From Apostichopus japonicus (Eukaryota; Echinodermata; Holothuroidea; Aspidochirotida; Stichopodidae): a DNA stretch of 64,000 nt. Under the pieces are notes generated by a model. That model ran no database searches, was not told where the DNA came from, and saw only the letters and a list, made by a program, of their open reading frames with translations. Below are positions 46,404 to 59,800 of this stretch, in pieces. A program made the translations under genes and the position numbers. Within the stretch, counting starts at the first letter, position 1; each line of letters opens with the position of its first letter. The stretch is from positions 17,503,001-17,567,000 of the forward strand of contig NC_092568.1 in NCBI RefSeq assembly GCF_037975245.1. The letters run 5' to 3'.

Positions 46404-49400
46404 TTAAGTTTCTTCTGGTATTGCCAAATCTTGCTGTAGTTGCTGCATTAACATCTGCATTCTTCTCTGTGAGCAAAGCAAGAAAAAAATTCAGCATTTT
46501 TGTGCCTTGTCAATATTTTGGTGTTAAACTTGGATCTGCTTTCTTAATAATTATTTCCATTTTATCAGACATGCTTATGTTGTGTACAATCAGTCTTGCA
46601 ACAAAAGTATTTTATCAGATTGGATTTTCATTTCTCAGGGTCAGTCTTCCTAATTTGTTAATTATCGATTGTCATAAACACAAGATCTAAGGATTAAATA
46701 AATATGTCAAAACCACAAATCTATTGTAAACATAAAGCAGATGCTTTACGTTTACAAAAGTTTTGCACTTTCCTGAATAATCTTAAGTGGTTCATTTATG
46801 CACGACTAATATATGACATCTGATATCTTTGTGTAGCATCATAGGGTTTGAACACTTAACCTAACAGGCTTGAAATGAATTAGTTTGAAAGTTGAAGCTC
46901 ACAAAAATGTTTTAAAAAAATATCAAAAATAATGAAAACTACTGTATTTCCATTATTAAAACTAAACAATTTACGTTATTAATCGAAAGAAACATGTTCC
47001 TGCTACATTGATGACAAGGCCTGTTTAATTGGTGGCAATGAAAATTGAAACACAAGTGGAGGGAACATTGGTATTACCTCATCCAGCTTGTCCTTATTTC
47101 TTTCAATGTGCGCCTCAAAGACCTGTTTTAAGACTGTGTTGGTGTATATGCCCCGGTTTAATACATCGTTAGTTACATCCGTCACAAACTCTAGATACCG
47201 TAATTCTTCCTCTCTGCGAAGAAAGCAATAAACTTTGATGAGTGATATTGTGAAAATAGCACTGTAAATTAAAAGTGTGCAGTTGTTGTGTAAAGACAGG
47301 TGAATCAAGAGATCTAATAACTGTGCTGATTAACTGGTGTGAACAAATTTTAACATATTTATAAAATTTTGTAAGCCTAGATAGGATAATGATTAAACAT
47401 GTATGGTCTGATATAATTTCAAGATGTTAGACTTAAAGAACTAACAAAAACATTCTACAAGTGTCCTGGCTTCAAAATCATCTCTGTGGCTTTAAAAGCA
47501 AAAGTCCAAGTTACACATCAATTATTTTAAATATATGTATTTCAATAGAGAATATGAATATGCTCATTTTGAATTCTGGTTAAATGAAAGTAAGAAAATG
47601 AAACCAAATTATCCCTGATATGAATTACTCACTCTTCTCTCATCCGTTTCTCATTCTGTGATCTGCTCCTATAGGTCATGGTCTCTAACCGAGCACTGTG
47701 AAGAGAAAACCGCAGGATGCAGAAACATTATTTATGACTCTTTTTTTTTCAAAGAAATAGACTGGAGAATGAAGGAAGGGTTTGGTAAGTTACAAACTCA
47801 ATCAGGGTACGGTACCTATAAATCGGTAAATCTTTAGTATCTCTGAAATGGTCTTCTGTTGTTTCTGCTTCTCCGTCGAGATGTAGATTATTTACTCTCT
47901 CTGCTTGCTCCTCCACCCATCGAATGTGATCCTCTTTCCTCTTGTCCACCGATTCCATCTCGTCCTCTTCGATGTACTCTCGTTCCGGTCTGCTTGGTCT
48001 GCAGATGAGAAAGTAATCACTTACCATGATATGCCATCGTATTCACTAAACTAATTAGGATCTTACTTTTCTCCTCTTACCTGTCCCCAAACAACATATG
48101 CACTCCAATCTACCTTAAGAGGTTGACTTTAGGCTAAAAACTTAATTTTGATATGTTGCAGACTGTTGAAAACCACTTCTATCAGTTCAGGTTATATTTC
48201 TATAACACTTTTTAAGGTCTGAGAAATGACCCTTTAAGCAGCAGAGGTTCACCAGTTAAAGTGACTGGACAATGTAGTCTAATACACAGACCATTGGATG
48301 AGTTCCTATGATACAACTCAATAGCAAAACGTTACACTTTCATGGCCTATAATGTTAGAAATTAGTCAAGGACAAATGGTGTTGAATATCATTCAAACGT
48401 GCTCTGTTGTTTATTTGAAGCTAAAATGACATGTTTTGGTTGAGTTATTAGAAATTTTTGAAACAATGGATTAACATCAACATTAAAGGCAGGCACTGAG
48501 GAGACAACATCATCACAATTGTAGCCTTAAAGGAGCATTCCAGAGGTTTAACATATTTTAAATGTTAATACCTGAAAACCAGCATAGCTAGAGAAACATT
48601 GCTGGCACTCAAAAAAAAAATTCTTGGGACTTTAAACATATCAAGATTAAACTTCTGCCTCAAGTCATTATTGAAGTTACCCAAATTGGTTACATTTAGT
48701 ACTGTGCCTCAAGTTACCCATTTCACCCATTCTTACTGTACTAGTGGAGAATATTTGAAATTGTGGTTTTCATCTAAGTCTCAGTCATTGCATTGAAAAG
48801 TAACAGAGGTTCTGCAGGTATTAAAAAAATTATTCTGAAGCTAATTGGAATAGAAGAATACATTCTAAGTTTTGAGTATCTGCATGGTTGAAGCCAGTTA
48901 TTAGAAACCCCAACCAGGGAATAACTTCTTTCACTACAAGCAATAAAAGTAGCAAAATGTAAAAAATGATGATCAGCTGACTAAAATCATTCACCTTCTG
49001 TCTCTTTCGATTTCCTTTTTCGGCTTGGTTCTTTCAACTTCCTCCATTGACCTCGGAGTGACCGACTGCCTCTCTTTCCTCTTGGGTGGATTGTAGTATT
49101 TTGATTGAGCTAATCTGGACGTTGCTGCCGTTTTCAAAAATCTTGGCGTGTGAGATTTCCCGCTATCGGTGAACCTTGTGGCCATTGTATCTAGAAGGTC
49201 ATGTGACTGACTGACACGACTACGTAACAGCATCTGCGAGGAATTTCTGCCTCCGTTCGAAATATTGTTTTGGCCGGATCTGTGTCTAGGATACGCCGGC
49301 GATGAACGAGCTGTTTGGTAGTGAATGTCATCACCATTGATGTCAAGGTGCATATCAAAGTCTTCCACAGACAGATCCTAACATTACAAAGATGATTGGA

Positions 49401-52400
49401 AAAGGAAACTATAACTTTAGTATCTAGCAGTACATGTGAATTCTTCTGACTAACCAGCCATCCCTTTTAATTATTTGTTTAAGATATTTTATTATTGGCT
49501 GCAAGTAAACAAACCAAACTAAATCCTAAATACTGAGGAATTTTGCATAAATTCAGAACTTCCATATGAAGATCTAACAATCCAATCATTTGAGAAGCAA
49601 AGAGATTAAGGCCGAATGACACATGGCCAATTAATCTCTTTTACGAGATATCTTTTTCATAACAAACAATTCCATTCTTCAGGTATATCATATATTGCTG
49701 TAGTAATTACTTTTTCAAAACAATGTTTCTTAGCTGTCTGGGTACAAGTATGTAGTACTCAGAAGGGCGATGTAAACAAAGAGACACTGTGCACAAGGAA
49801 ATTAATTTCCCAGGAACTTCAACAGTAAACAATCAACATTAGAACATAGAATAAAGGTTGTCTATGCAACAAGACAGTTACCTTTGTGACATGCTGTGAT
49901 GCTTCCCCCCAAAACCCACCCATCGTAAACAAATAGAAGAAATAGGTGTTCTTTATATGCTCCATAGTACCATAGTCTCAAATATTTAAAATTTCAGAAA
50001 ACTGGTTCTCTGACAACCTTAGCAATTTTGTTAGTATCAAACAATAATTGCAGGGGAATATTTTCAAGTGATGGCCTGATTCTGACAGCTACTAATAAAT
50101 TTAACAAAATAAAATAAAAATATCTGGACATACAAATACAGTTGATGACAGTATTGTTATAAGGTGTGATTCAAGATATACCTATTAGCTATTATAGACA
50201 AATTCTGAGCTTACCCCATCAAGGTACCGATCCAGCTTGGCAGGAGATGTTGGAGCAGAGGCTGAATAACCGAGATGATTGGCCGTCATCGGGGCTGATG
50301 AGGGTCTAGACGGTTTGCCACCTTTCTGCATGACTTGTCTTCTCAGTTGATCTCTTTCTACAATGAATATTAATTATGAATTTATGACTTACTTCAAATA
50401 ATAAAAAAAATATGACATAACCAACAACACCATCAATGCGATACAAATATATGTACACAACAGACCTTACTAATATTGATTGTGAGTTCTGGTTGCTTTT
50501 CAATCCAAGATTATGAACAGTTTCAAATGAATGAAACAGGTGGAGGGTGAGTGGGAATTTGCACCTTATTTTACATTATATGATAAAATTTGATATTAAG
50601 ATATGGCAACAAACATTTACAATGCAATCCTAGTACAACAAAGTCATGTATAACCATATATGTCATGTATAACCAAGTCATGTATAACCATGTATAACCA
50701 TGTGTACCATATAAACATTTAACAATTATGATATGTAAGTTTGCTATAACACAACAGCTTGAATTGTGCGAACTTTACAGATCAGTTATTAGTTTTATTG
50801 GAACGAAATGGAACTTATGGGCCCTAATGGTTAACTATTGCCCTAACATGTTGAGTTTCTATTGTGTACAAGCACGTATGTCTACTGCTTACCATGTTTC
50901 CCCAAATTATTCCAAAACTATTTACGTATAATAATCACCAATTAATTCAAACAAGGGCCTTGAAAGCTTTGTGTTATAAATTCTTCCTCTTTTCACCACT
51001 AAAACCTATGTCAGAAAAAGCCTATGGAAAGTACAGAAAGTAAAGACTGGATTGTCTGAAAATTTGGTGAAAGGACATTGTCTGTACATGGAAAAAAATG
51101 AAATTTGCTATACTGTGGTGTAGTATACATATTGATTTTTTCATACTTTAGTGTAATTTGCAATTGTAATTACCACTATAATTGTCCTTACATTATACAA
51201 CTTGTTTTATAACGTGGAATACGGTATTGCAAAAACCGATTGCTTTGTAATCTGTGAAAACAAAAATTTTCTCACATTCATTAATTGAATTTGAAATACT
51301 GGACTGCTAGAAAGCAAAATGTACAGTGTGATACAATCCTAAGGCAATGAATGGCCTGATTTCAGGTCCAGATAATTCAGGGTCTACATTATACAATTCC
51401 AGGATTTACTGCAAATCGACTGACACTTACTGACAGTACTCGATGTCCATGTCTTGGGAACAGAGTTGTCTATTCTGGCTGAAAATTAAAAATAAAAGAA
51501 AAACAAGTTTTGTCTGAGTAGTTGGACTATTCAGTGTTTGTTAAATTCTGGATATAAAAACTTGAGTGTAAGTCTTGCAGGTCAGATCATACAGGCTTCA
51601 AAAGGTGTCCGTGAGGATTAACTCAAAGAAAAAAAAAAGAATATGATTACAAACTTACATTATCAAAAAGAATTTTCTTTCATGTAACTTCACAAATTTT
51701 AATAATTTATTACACTGCAGGCTTGTTCTCTCAAAACAGAGCCTGGTTTTAAAAAATTGAAGTTTGGTATAGAAATGCAATCACTCTTCTCTTAATAAAT
51801 TCATCAACTGAAATTAAAAGAAATGATGTTGTACAAAAACATACTTTGTCTTTAAGTTGATCCTAAAAATGGCAGATTTTTCATACTTTTTAAGTTCTAA
51901 GCATGATATGATATTATATCATTTGAGGCTCTAGAAAAACTGGTTGTTACAGTAGCAACAGTGACAATACAACAAAACTAATTCCCAATCAAAATAAATT
52001 GATAGAAGTTTCATATTTGGGCATTCTTGAGGATAACCTTTTAATTTTCAACTGAGTGAATACTCTGTATGTTGGATGACAGTCTCTTACTTGTAGTTAA
52101 TATTACAAAACTCTGTGTATCAAGTTTTGCCAAATAGTACCATATCTGTCAATAAATCATATTTTTTGGATGCACATTTGGAACTAGACATCTCAAACAG
52201 TGCAAACCTTTCCACTGATGCAATCCACACATTACTCACATTTCACTGAGTGCATCTTCCTGGAATGAGCCACCATATTGTCCAGTATCATGTCTTGTGA
52301 AGATAACCTCTTGCAAGTTGGAGAAAAAGCTGATAAGACAATCAAAGTTGACAATGATGTAGGTTTAGTAAGCAGTTTGATAGTCAATAATCGCTGACTG

Positions 52401-53190
52401 AATGAACAATATACAATGATTATGGTGGAACACCAATATATATCACGTCTTCTTGTTGCATTTGTATGGAAAAATGTACTAGTTATGATCATAAAATATC
52501 TTGGCAGGAAATACACTATCATTTTAAAATTTTAGAAAAGAGAGATATGCAAACAGCTGCTTTAAGCCCTTGCAGCAAAGATACAAATTGGAATAACTAG
52601 TGACATTAATGAGTCTGTGAGAAACATAGTAGTATGATCCTTCCAAATTATGCAAATAACCAATAACTGATGTTAGTTATTTGACACAGAGTGATGTAGT
52701 GCTGAGTCATTTTTTTTAACTATAACTTACCATTGCTTTTTACAGATACATGGCCCTTCATGTGTCCCATATTGGCTGAATAGGGAGAACTTTTACCTAT
52801 ACCAAAAGAATGGGAAATATGATGAATCTTGGAAATTAAGAAAACACTGAATACATTATAATATGATACAAAATACTTTAAAAAAAGAAGATATGTAAGG
52901 CACCTAATAAATCTCACAGGTTGTGGATCAAAATAATCAGCCAAATCATACTAGCCCTTTGTCCTGGTACTGTACAACTACTGTACTACTAGTCGTAGTA
53001 CAGTAGTAGTTGTACCAAAGCTAGGGAGAGTTTGCTGCACATAGCCTAACTTGGTATAGCCTACTGAGTATAGGCTAAGCCTAACCTTGTACTAAGTCAG
53101 TTCACTTGATGAAAATATGACTAAAATTCTCCCTCGGCTACAGAAAATAAACAAATGCCCCTCACCTTGCTTCTTCTGACTTGAGGTCAT
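46404..53190 (-). CDS. SPATA7: Spermatogenesis-associated protein 7 (complete, 10 coding exons)
   Basis: Coding exons in transcript order: 53190-53166, 52796-52731, 52329-52240, 51478-51431, 50357-50215, 49377-48995, 47998-47816, 47695-47633, 47213-47078, 46466-46404 (TAA). All phases agree, giving 399 residues. SPATA7 sits at the photoreceptor connecting cilium/transition zone and binds RPGRIP1; human mutations cause LCA3 and retinitis pigmentosa. Family motifs seen: MKGHVSVKSN near residue 25, SVPKTW near 65, SHTPRFLKTAATSRLAQSKY then YNPPKRK in the middle, and EEELRYLEFVTDV then LKQVFEAHIERNK near the C-terminus. Human SPATA7 has 599 residues; this one lacks most of the long C-terminal tail. 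The 63-base final exon (RRMQMLMQQLQQDL) was chosen because it continues the family sequence after NKDKLDE. Confidence 0.9.
50642..50710. repeat. Short minisatellite, CATGTATAAC unit
   Basis: Four to five imperfect copies of GTCATGTATAACCA lie in the SPATA7 intron upstream of the 50215-50357 exon. Confidence 0.8.
52973..53014. repeat. Near-perfect inverted repeat (hairpin)
   Basis: TACAACTACTGTACTAC pairs with GTAGTACA-GTA-GTAGTTGTA around a 5-base loop (TAGTC). The 17-base stem is perfect except for a 3-base bulge on the right. It lies in the first SPATA7 intron, about 150 bases downstream of the first donor in transcript direction. Confidence 0.85.
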
Positions 53191-53848
53191 GTCCCTGTGA
53201 GGTGGTTCGGCATTATTCAGAAAGCATCACTCTTGTGTTGTTGTTTCAAATATTACAAACGAGAACATATTTACAGATCTTCTGGTTGTTGCCAAAGAGA
53301 ATGTATACAACTTTGGGTTAAAGGTCATGAGACGTGTTAATAGCCTTGCAAAACCAGTCGTGACATACATGGGGTGCAGAATATTTGTAAACACTAGACT
53401 TACTTAAGTCACAAATTTTCAGCACCGCCAATATGCAACTTGAGAATTCAACTTTTGTCTGCTTCACAAATTTGTCGGACCGGTGTAGCCTGCATGTATC
53501 AAAATGATATTTCATGCAAGGGTTGCATTCGTGATATTGTGCCAGTTTATGTACGTCGCTGACATGAAAACTCCTTCTAACGATATCATGGTTCGTTTAA
53601 AAAGAGTGTTTTGCAGGCTGACTTAAGCTTAGGCCCAGCCCAGTGCTGGACGAGTAAGGTTACATTTAGTAATACAGTAATACTAGTATAGCCTTAGGCC
53701 TAGGTCCAGCTGGGCAGATCAGTTAAAGATTTCCCCAATTTTGTGCAATACAACAATACTAAATGAATGCCAATGCGTTAATACAGCATGCACACGCAAA
53801 CCTGCTTAAAGTGTTTGATTTCACTTTCATTGCCCTTGTGTGTGAAAA
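53191..53848. promoter_or_regulatory. Shared head-to-head promoter region, SPATA7 (-) and hydrolase gene (+)
   Basis: The two proposed start codons are 658 bases apart on opposite strands. The interval holds both 5' UTRs and an imperfect inverted repeat (GCCCAGCCCAGTGCTGGAC near 53638 against GTCCAGCTGGGC near 53704). No TATA box or CpG-rich block is clear. A bidirectional promoter is inferred from spacing only and depends on the hydrolase start being right. Confidence 0.45.
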
Positions 53849-56800
53849 ATGTCAGATTCTCCTGTAAATGATGTATTACTGAAATTTTGCTCTATATGAA
53901 TTTTGCTTTATGTGACCAAACAATGTACAAATTCTATAACATAATTTTATAGCTGTCCTCGTTCCACCGGGATAAAATAAAATAGATATTGTGTACTTCT
54001 TATTTATTATCTGTTTGTGTGAATGCATTTATTGGGTTTAAGCTTTATCTTGAAAACAGAAAGCAGCTAAACAACTTTTAGAGAAGGAGCAACCGACAGC
54101 TGACACATGTAAAGTAAGCAGTGATAATGCCATCAGCAGGATGCGACTTACTGGACAGGTGAGTTTATGATACCTGTTGTAACAGTCAAGTCACATATAA
54201 ATATGAACATAAATAAAGAAACAGGAGAGGTCAAGTTTTGATTTTAGGAGCTTTATTCATTGAATATACTTTGATATGGAATACAGAACTGAGAGACCTA
54301 CTTCTCATATGAAGTAATTTTCCTGAGGTACATGTAGCCCAACACACACTCTTTACACCTCCTGAGGTGTTCCTGTACACAGTCGACCCTAATGATGTCC
54401 ACCTCTGGTGTTCAAGCCCTATTGTGTAGTTTCTAGTTTACTTGACAGTAATTGTACATTGGCTTATTCAAGCCCCCAACCCCTTCCCTCTCAAAATAAT
54501 CCTTCTAGATCAGTCTTGCATGTATCGAGGAATGAGTTTGAGGGACACCAGTAATTTAAGAACTGCCTTATAACTTGTGAAGTATTTGTACACATGATTT
54601 TTACACAGAGATGAGGGGCACAGCTAGTCTGCATTGTGGGGGGGGGGTTGGGGAAGGAGGTACGTTGCATTGTGTCCCGGCCTAGCTACAGACCTTTTTC
54701 TAGATGCTGTGCAATCCTATCTGAATATGCTAACAAAAATAGTAAATATTGTAGTATGTATGGTCTATAATTTCTTAACTTCATGCTTACTTCAAAGATT
54801 TTGATTCAATTTTCCAGGTTGAAGAAGCTTTATCTTGTCTGATAAAAAGACTCAATAAAGATCCTCTCCAATCTTGGCATTGGTAAGCAGTTATATGAAT
54901 CTCCTCCACAGAGTAATATTACCCTCACTCTAGCCTCATGGTCCCATCAGCTCAGTCGCATGTAAATTTATACAAGCCTATTATCATTTCCCTTTGCTTT
55001 TTTTTTTATTTCCCATTTCGCCATTGTAATCAACAGAAACTGGTCTTTTAAAGCAATGTAAAAATCATTTCTAAAAGTGAAAGAAAATGTGTTATATATC
55101 TCAATTTTCTGGTATCAGTGAGTTTTTACTTAGTAAAGTTACCCAAGGTGCATGTGAATTTAATAGCTTAACAGATGAAATGGTATTCTTTGTAGTATAA
55201 AACAGGCTTTTAACTGTTTGAAGTTTTTCATTCCCTAAATTTCCGGAAAACTGTATATTTTGGCTGTATTTTCCTACTTTACAATATTTTTTTCTTTATA
55301 GGGCACAACTGGGAGCAGTTTATTCAATCAAAGGAAAGAAATCAAAAGCTAACACTTGTTTCAAGCAAGCAGCAAAATTGAGTGGTAAAGTCAGTTCTTT
55401 CTCACAATGGCACATTCTAGGTGAGTATTAATTTATGTAACTTTCTGTAGTACCTATCTATGAATATTGGTCCAAGGAATAATCAGACCAGTATTTCTAA
55501 GAAACAATTTTTGCCGACAATTTCAGAAGAATTTGCCTCGTTTGCCTGAATAAGCAAGAGTCATTTACATTTTGCTGTGTGTTGATTGCTATAGCTACTG
55601 TCCATACAAGAGGGACAATTATATTTCCTTCCTCTAAATTATTTTCCTCTATCATAAATATCATCAGCATACCTTAAAATATGTTAAGTAAAGTTATGGT
55701 CACCCCAGTTCAAACTTCAAGCTGCATTGTACTGTCACACTAAAACCCATTTTTCTTCTCTCTGAGATATTTCATTGTTTGACTGAGTACACATTGAATG
55801 CCCTATTATTAGTTATTTGGATTATGAAAAACTTCCTGTTCTACTAATGAACTTGTAAAATGCCTTAAAAATACCTTCAATGATCCTCATGATTTTTACA
55901 CCTTCAATAGTTTATTTTTATTCTCTCCAACATTCAAACATCAAGAAAAGGTAATAATGCAGCAAACTGGGAGCCAGATATGTATTAAATGCAAATGTGT
56001 GTACGTGAGCATTTTAAGTTTAAGTTGTAAACACTACCAGCTGCAGCATCTTGTGTTCACTCTGTTTGCTTTTGTTTCAGCTCCGTTCGTTACCGGAAAA
56101 CCAGAACTGGACGGAGATCCTCTGGAAGCGTTTGGAGGCGTAAAATCGACCGCGAAGAGGAGATTCAACAAAAAACTAGTGTTCTATTCTGAACTTGCTT
56201 CAGGTGGGAAAATTTCTTGGCAGACCTATGAACAGGTATTAAAATAGTTCCTTCCTTAAGACATAATGGAAACTGACTTCAAACAGTAAAACATGGAATT
56301 TGGCTAAATATTGCAAGAGTAAACTTTTGCAGATGTGTTAAGTTTGATTTGTTGACAGTTAAAGTGAATATAGGTATTGTATCAATGAATCTTAAATATG
56401 CTAATGGCCTCTCGCCAAAACTGACTTTTAACCAGTAAAACATGGATTTTGGCTAAATATTCTAAAGAGTAAACAACTTTTGCCTATGTGTAAAGTTTGA
56501 TTTGTTGAAGGTTAAAGTGAATATAGGTTTTGCTTCGATGAATCTTAAATATGCCAGTGGCCTCTCCTGGACGAAGATGTGACAAACTGATTTGTCACAC
56601 AAAGAATGTTCTCTTACTGAGAAATCCTTTGGCAAACCATTTGCAGGAACCATTTCCTTGTTTATAAACTTGCTAATTATATGATTTCACTGATTTATCT
56701 TTCATGACTTCAGTATTTTCTGTATTAATCTTTGCTTTTGTGTATCGGTAATTAGTAATGTTATGTCAATCCTCTCCACAGATTTCTGACCAGCCTGTCC

Positions 56801-59800
56801 AAGTCTCTCCAAAGATCAACTGGGGAGATCTTGTCAATTCTTTAGGATCTGTGGCCATCACTGAATGGCAGGTTAGTTATCCATAAAGCTACTACTGTTT
56901 GGTGTCTTCATATGGTGGTTTGTCTGTTGGTAATAGTACAGAAAGTTTAGTTTTCTATTGTGAACAGTGATTTTCAGTTTACAATTGGAAAGAGTGAGTT
57001 TGCATGATCACACTTTGAGACTGTGATTCACCAATTGTTTCATGAACTCACCGAATGGTCCTGGATCCAATTCGCCAATTTATCCCGGAATCCACAAGTT
57101 GTTCTCGGAATTCAATTGATTAGCTCCAAAGTGTGGATATTACATTTCCGTTCTTTTTGTTTCATTCAACTTAAAGGCTGCAATTTTGTATTAACTATTG
57201 CAATTCAAGATCTATTTGTTTTACCAACTCCCTTTTGACCTGCTAATTTGAAGTGACAGATTTGTAAGAAATTCAACAATCTTTTCCAGGGTTGGGCTGT
57301 CGGAGAATTCTCTGTGAACTCCGAGAAGGAAGACGTCGCTGTACAGTGCCTTGGTAGGTCTAAGGTCTTGTGTGCCTTCAAGTTATGAAAGTTTAAATGG
57401 TATCATATTCCTCTTCATCATAGGAAAACTGTATTGTTCTTGATATTCTTGTTGGTAACGTTTGTAATATTAATTCCTTGTGTATATGATGACTTTTGCT
57501 GTCAATAATCCAAATTTCTGGGAATTAGATTGAATTGAGAAGTTTGCCTATCAGTATCGCATCGATATATACATATTAATATATTCCGTGTAATAGTTAC
57601 GCAAGCATTCCAGATATAGCATGAGCTCAGTACAAAACAATCACTGTTTTGCCGTAGTGAGTAGGTTCCATTTTTTTTTTAATATTGTGAGTTTAATTGC
57701 GTCTTGGTTGAGGAAAATGAATATTGTATGGTCCAAAGTAATTAACTCTTTACAAAATATGAATGGTAGTAATTACGATAATTAAGTAGTATTTTTCTTG
57801 GTAGGTTGATTGTGTAGACTTCTGTAAAATACTTGTGATCATTGAACCCTATTTGTCGTAATTTGTTTTGTCCCGCTATTGAGAAGCTATGGCATTCCAA
57901 GCAGTGTTTACTGTCTACTATTGCATTTTGATCTTCAGGCGTTCCTGCCGTATACGTCGATGGTAATTTAATAGCAGGAGATTTGTACAGACGTGAATAC
58001 TTCTGGTGAGATTAATGTTTCAGATACTGTTTTTTATCTTTTAAGGGAAGAGGGTAGATTTGGTGAACATAAAGTGCTAAGTGTTGTTGTTTTTTGTTCT
58101 GTTTTATACAAATATATGTAAATATATGTAAATGTAACATGCCATAGTTTATGTGATGCATAGTTTGTCCTACATAGCACATAAGCTGTATACAATGCTA
58201 ACAGTACACATGCAGAAACACGGTTGTGTAGATTTAGTCATAGGTGGGATTTCACTTGTTCCTGATGTAACTAAAGAACAATTTTATTCTCTCTTTGAAG
58301 GTCAAGCCTAAGTTTGCAGCAAGGAATTCACTCAGTGTTTGTAAGACTGAGAGCAAAGGCTACACAGGTAAGATTGATATTTCTTTTCCCAGCTGAAGAT
58401 CAAATTGGGGAAGTTTGGATTTGCAAACTTTATGAATTATTTTCGAGACATTGAGAGTATAAGAAAAAAGATTCAGTACAGTTTGAACTATAGTAAACTT
58501 TCTACAAAGCTGAAGCTGAGGGTCTTACCATAATTTGAGAACGTTAGGTCAGCATCATAGAAATATTTCATGTTCATTCTGCTTGCTTCCTCTTCTCTTT
58601 GCATTACAGAAACAAAGGCTCCCTCTTATGTTGTCAGATATTAAACATCCACAAAAAATAGGAAATTTTTTATTCTTCTTCCTAAACATATACAAATGAT
58701 TGAGATTAAAGCAGATGTTTGCATTTTATTTCAAAGAGACAAGTGATGCTGTATTAGCAGTCTGTGAATATTCAAATATAGACAACTATATATATTAATT
58801 GTAAGTTAGGTTTATTACTTGTTTCCCTTTAATGTGTCATTGTATAAATATGTTTCTTAATTATCAACAGGTTTTCCAGTGCAGATTTAAGAGTACAGGT
58901 AAGGGTAAAGGAATTGGTCAACTTCTTATTTAACCCCACCCCCTGCACCCTCCCCACCCCCAGCCCATCTCAATAAATTTCTATGGCAGTAAGTGGAAAA
59001 TGTTGCTGACTGCTTGTTTGTACATCTGCAATGCCTATATTGCAAAAGTAGACTATTAATGCTAACTGGGTAAATCTGCTATAAATGTGAGTGTAGACCT
59101 TCAGTAACTTAAGTTAAGTTTGATTCTGATGGGACAGAATGTGTTTAGTAGTAGCATGTCGTTGCAAATGAGGTACTTTTATGTTTGCATTTCAGATGAG
59201 GAAATTTTGATTCATGAGCCAAGCAAGATACCCGATTTAGTGGAAGGCCGTTTAATCTCTGATCATCTACCAGTTGCCATTCCAATCACCAATCTCAAGA
59301 CTTCCAATTGGCTGACCAAAGTCAGGTGATAAAAAATGACTTCTTTGTCTTCTGTTGTTGTTATTCACTGGTGGGTATCATTCCCTAATGTTTAGGAGAG
59401 CTAGGGAATGGGTACATGATAGAATTAGTGTTTTCCTCTATGCCTTTCAATAAGTTGTAGATGAAAATGAAATACCATAGCATTAGCTAGTAACTAGACA
59501 ATGTTGTTCCCAATCCTTTGACTGCCTTCAGTACTATGCATAAAACTTTAAATTTATATTTTTGGTGGGGGGGGGGGGGGGTGATGGGGAGATGGGACCA
59601 GTGGAACAGGGGCATGACATATCTGAATCTCAAAAGGCACAAAGGTTGTATTGAAAGGAGATCAGTAGGAAGAATCGTACAAAAAGATTTAAGAGAATTT
59701 ATTGCAGTCTAAATTGTTGTCATCATACTATTCATCATCTGTAATACTTGTTAATAAAGTAAAAGAGATATATGCATATTCATACCAGTTACTATGCAAG

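Noticed and set aside
46343-46690. Hydrophobic 115-residue plus-strand open frame resembling a small membrane protein
   Set aside because: It lies antisense to the SPATA7 final exon and 3' UTR, has no family resemblance, and its Leu/Ile/Phe richness follows from AT-rich codons.
47003-47077. SPATA7 C-terminus read straight through to the stop at 47003
   Set aside because: The donor GTAATA at 47077 and a family-like terminal exon at 46466-46404 give a better model; kept only as a possible retained-intron form.
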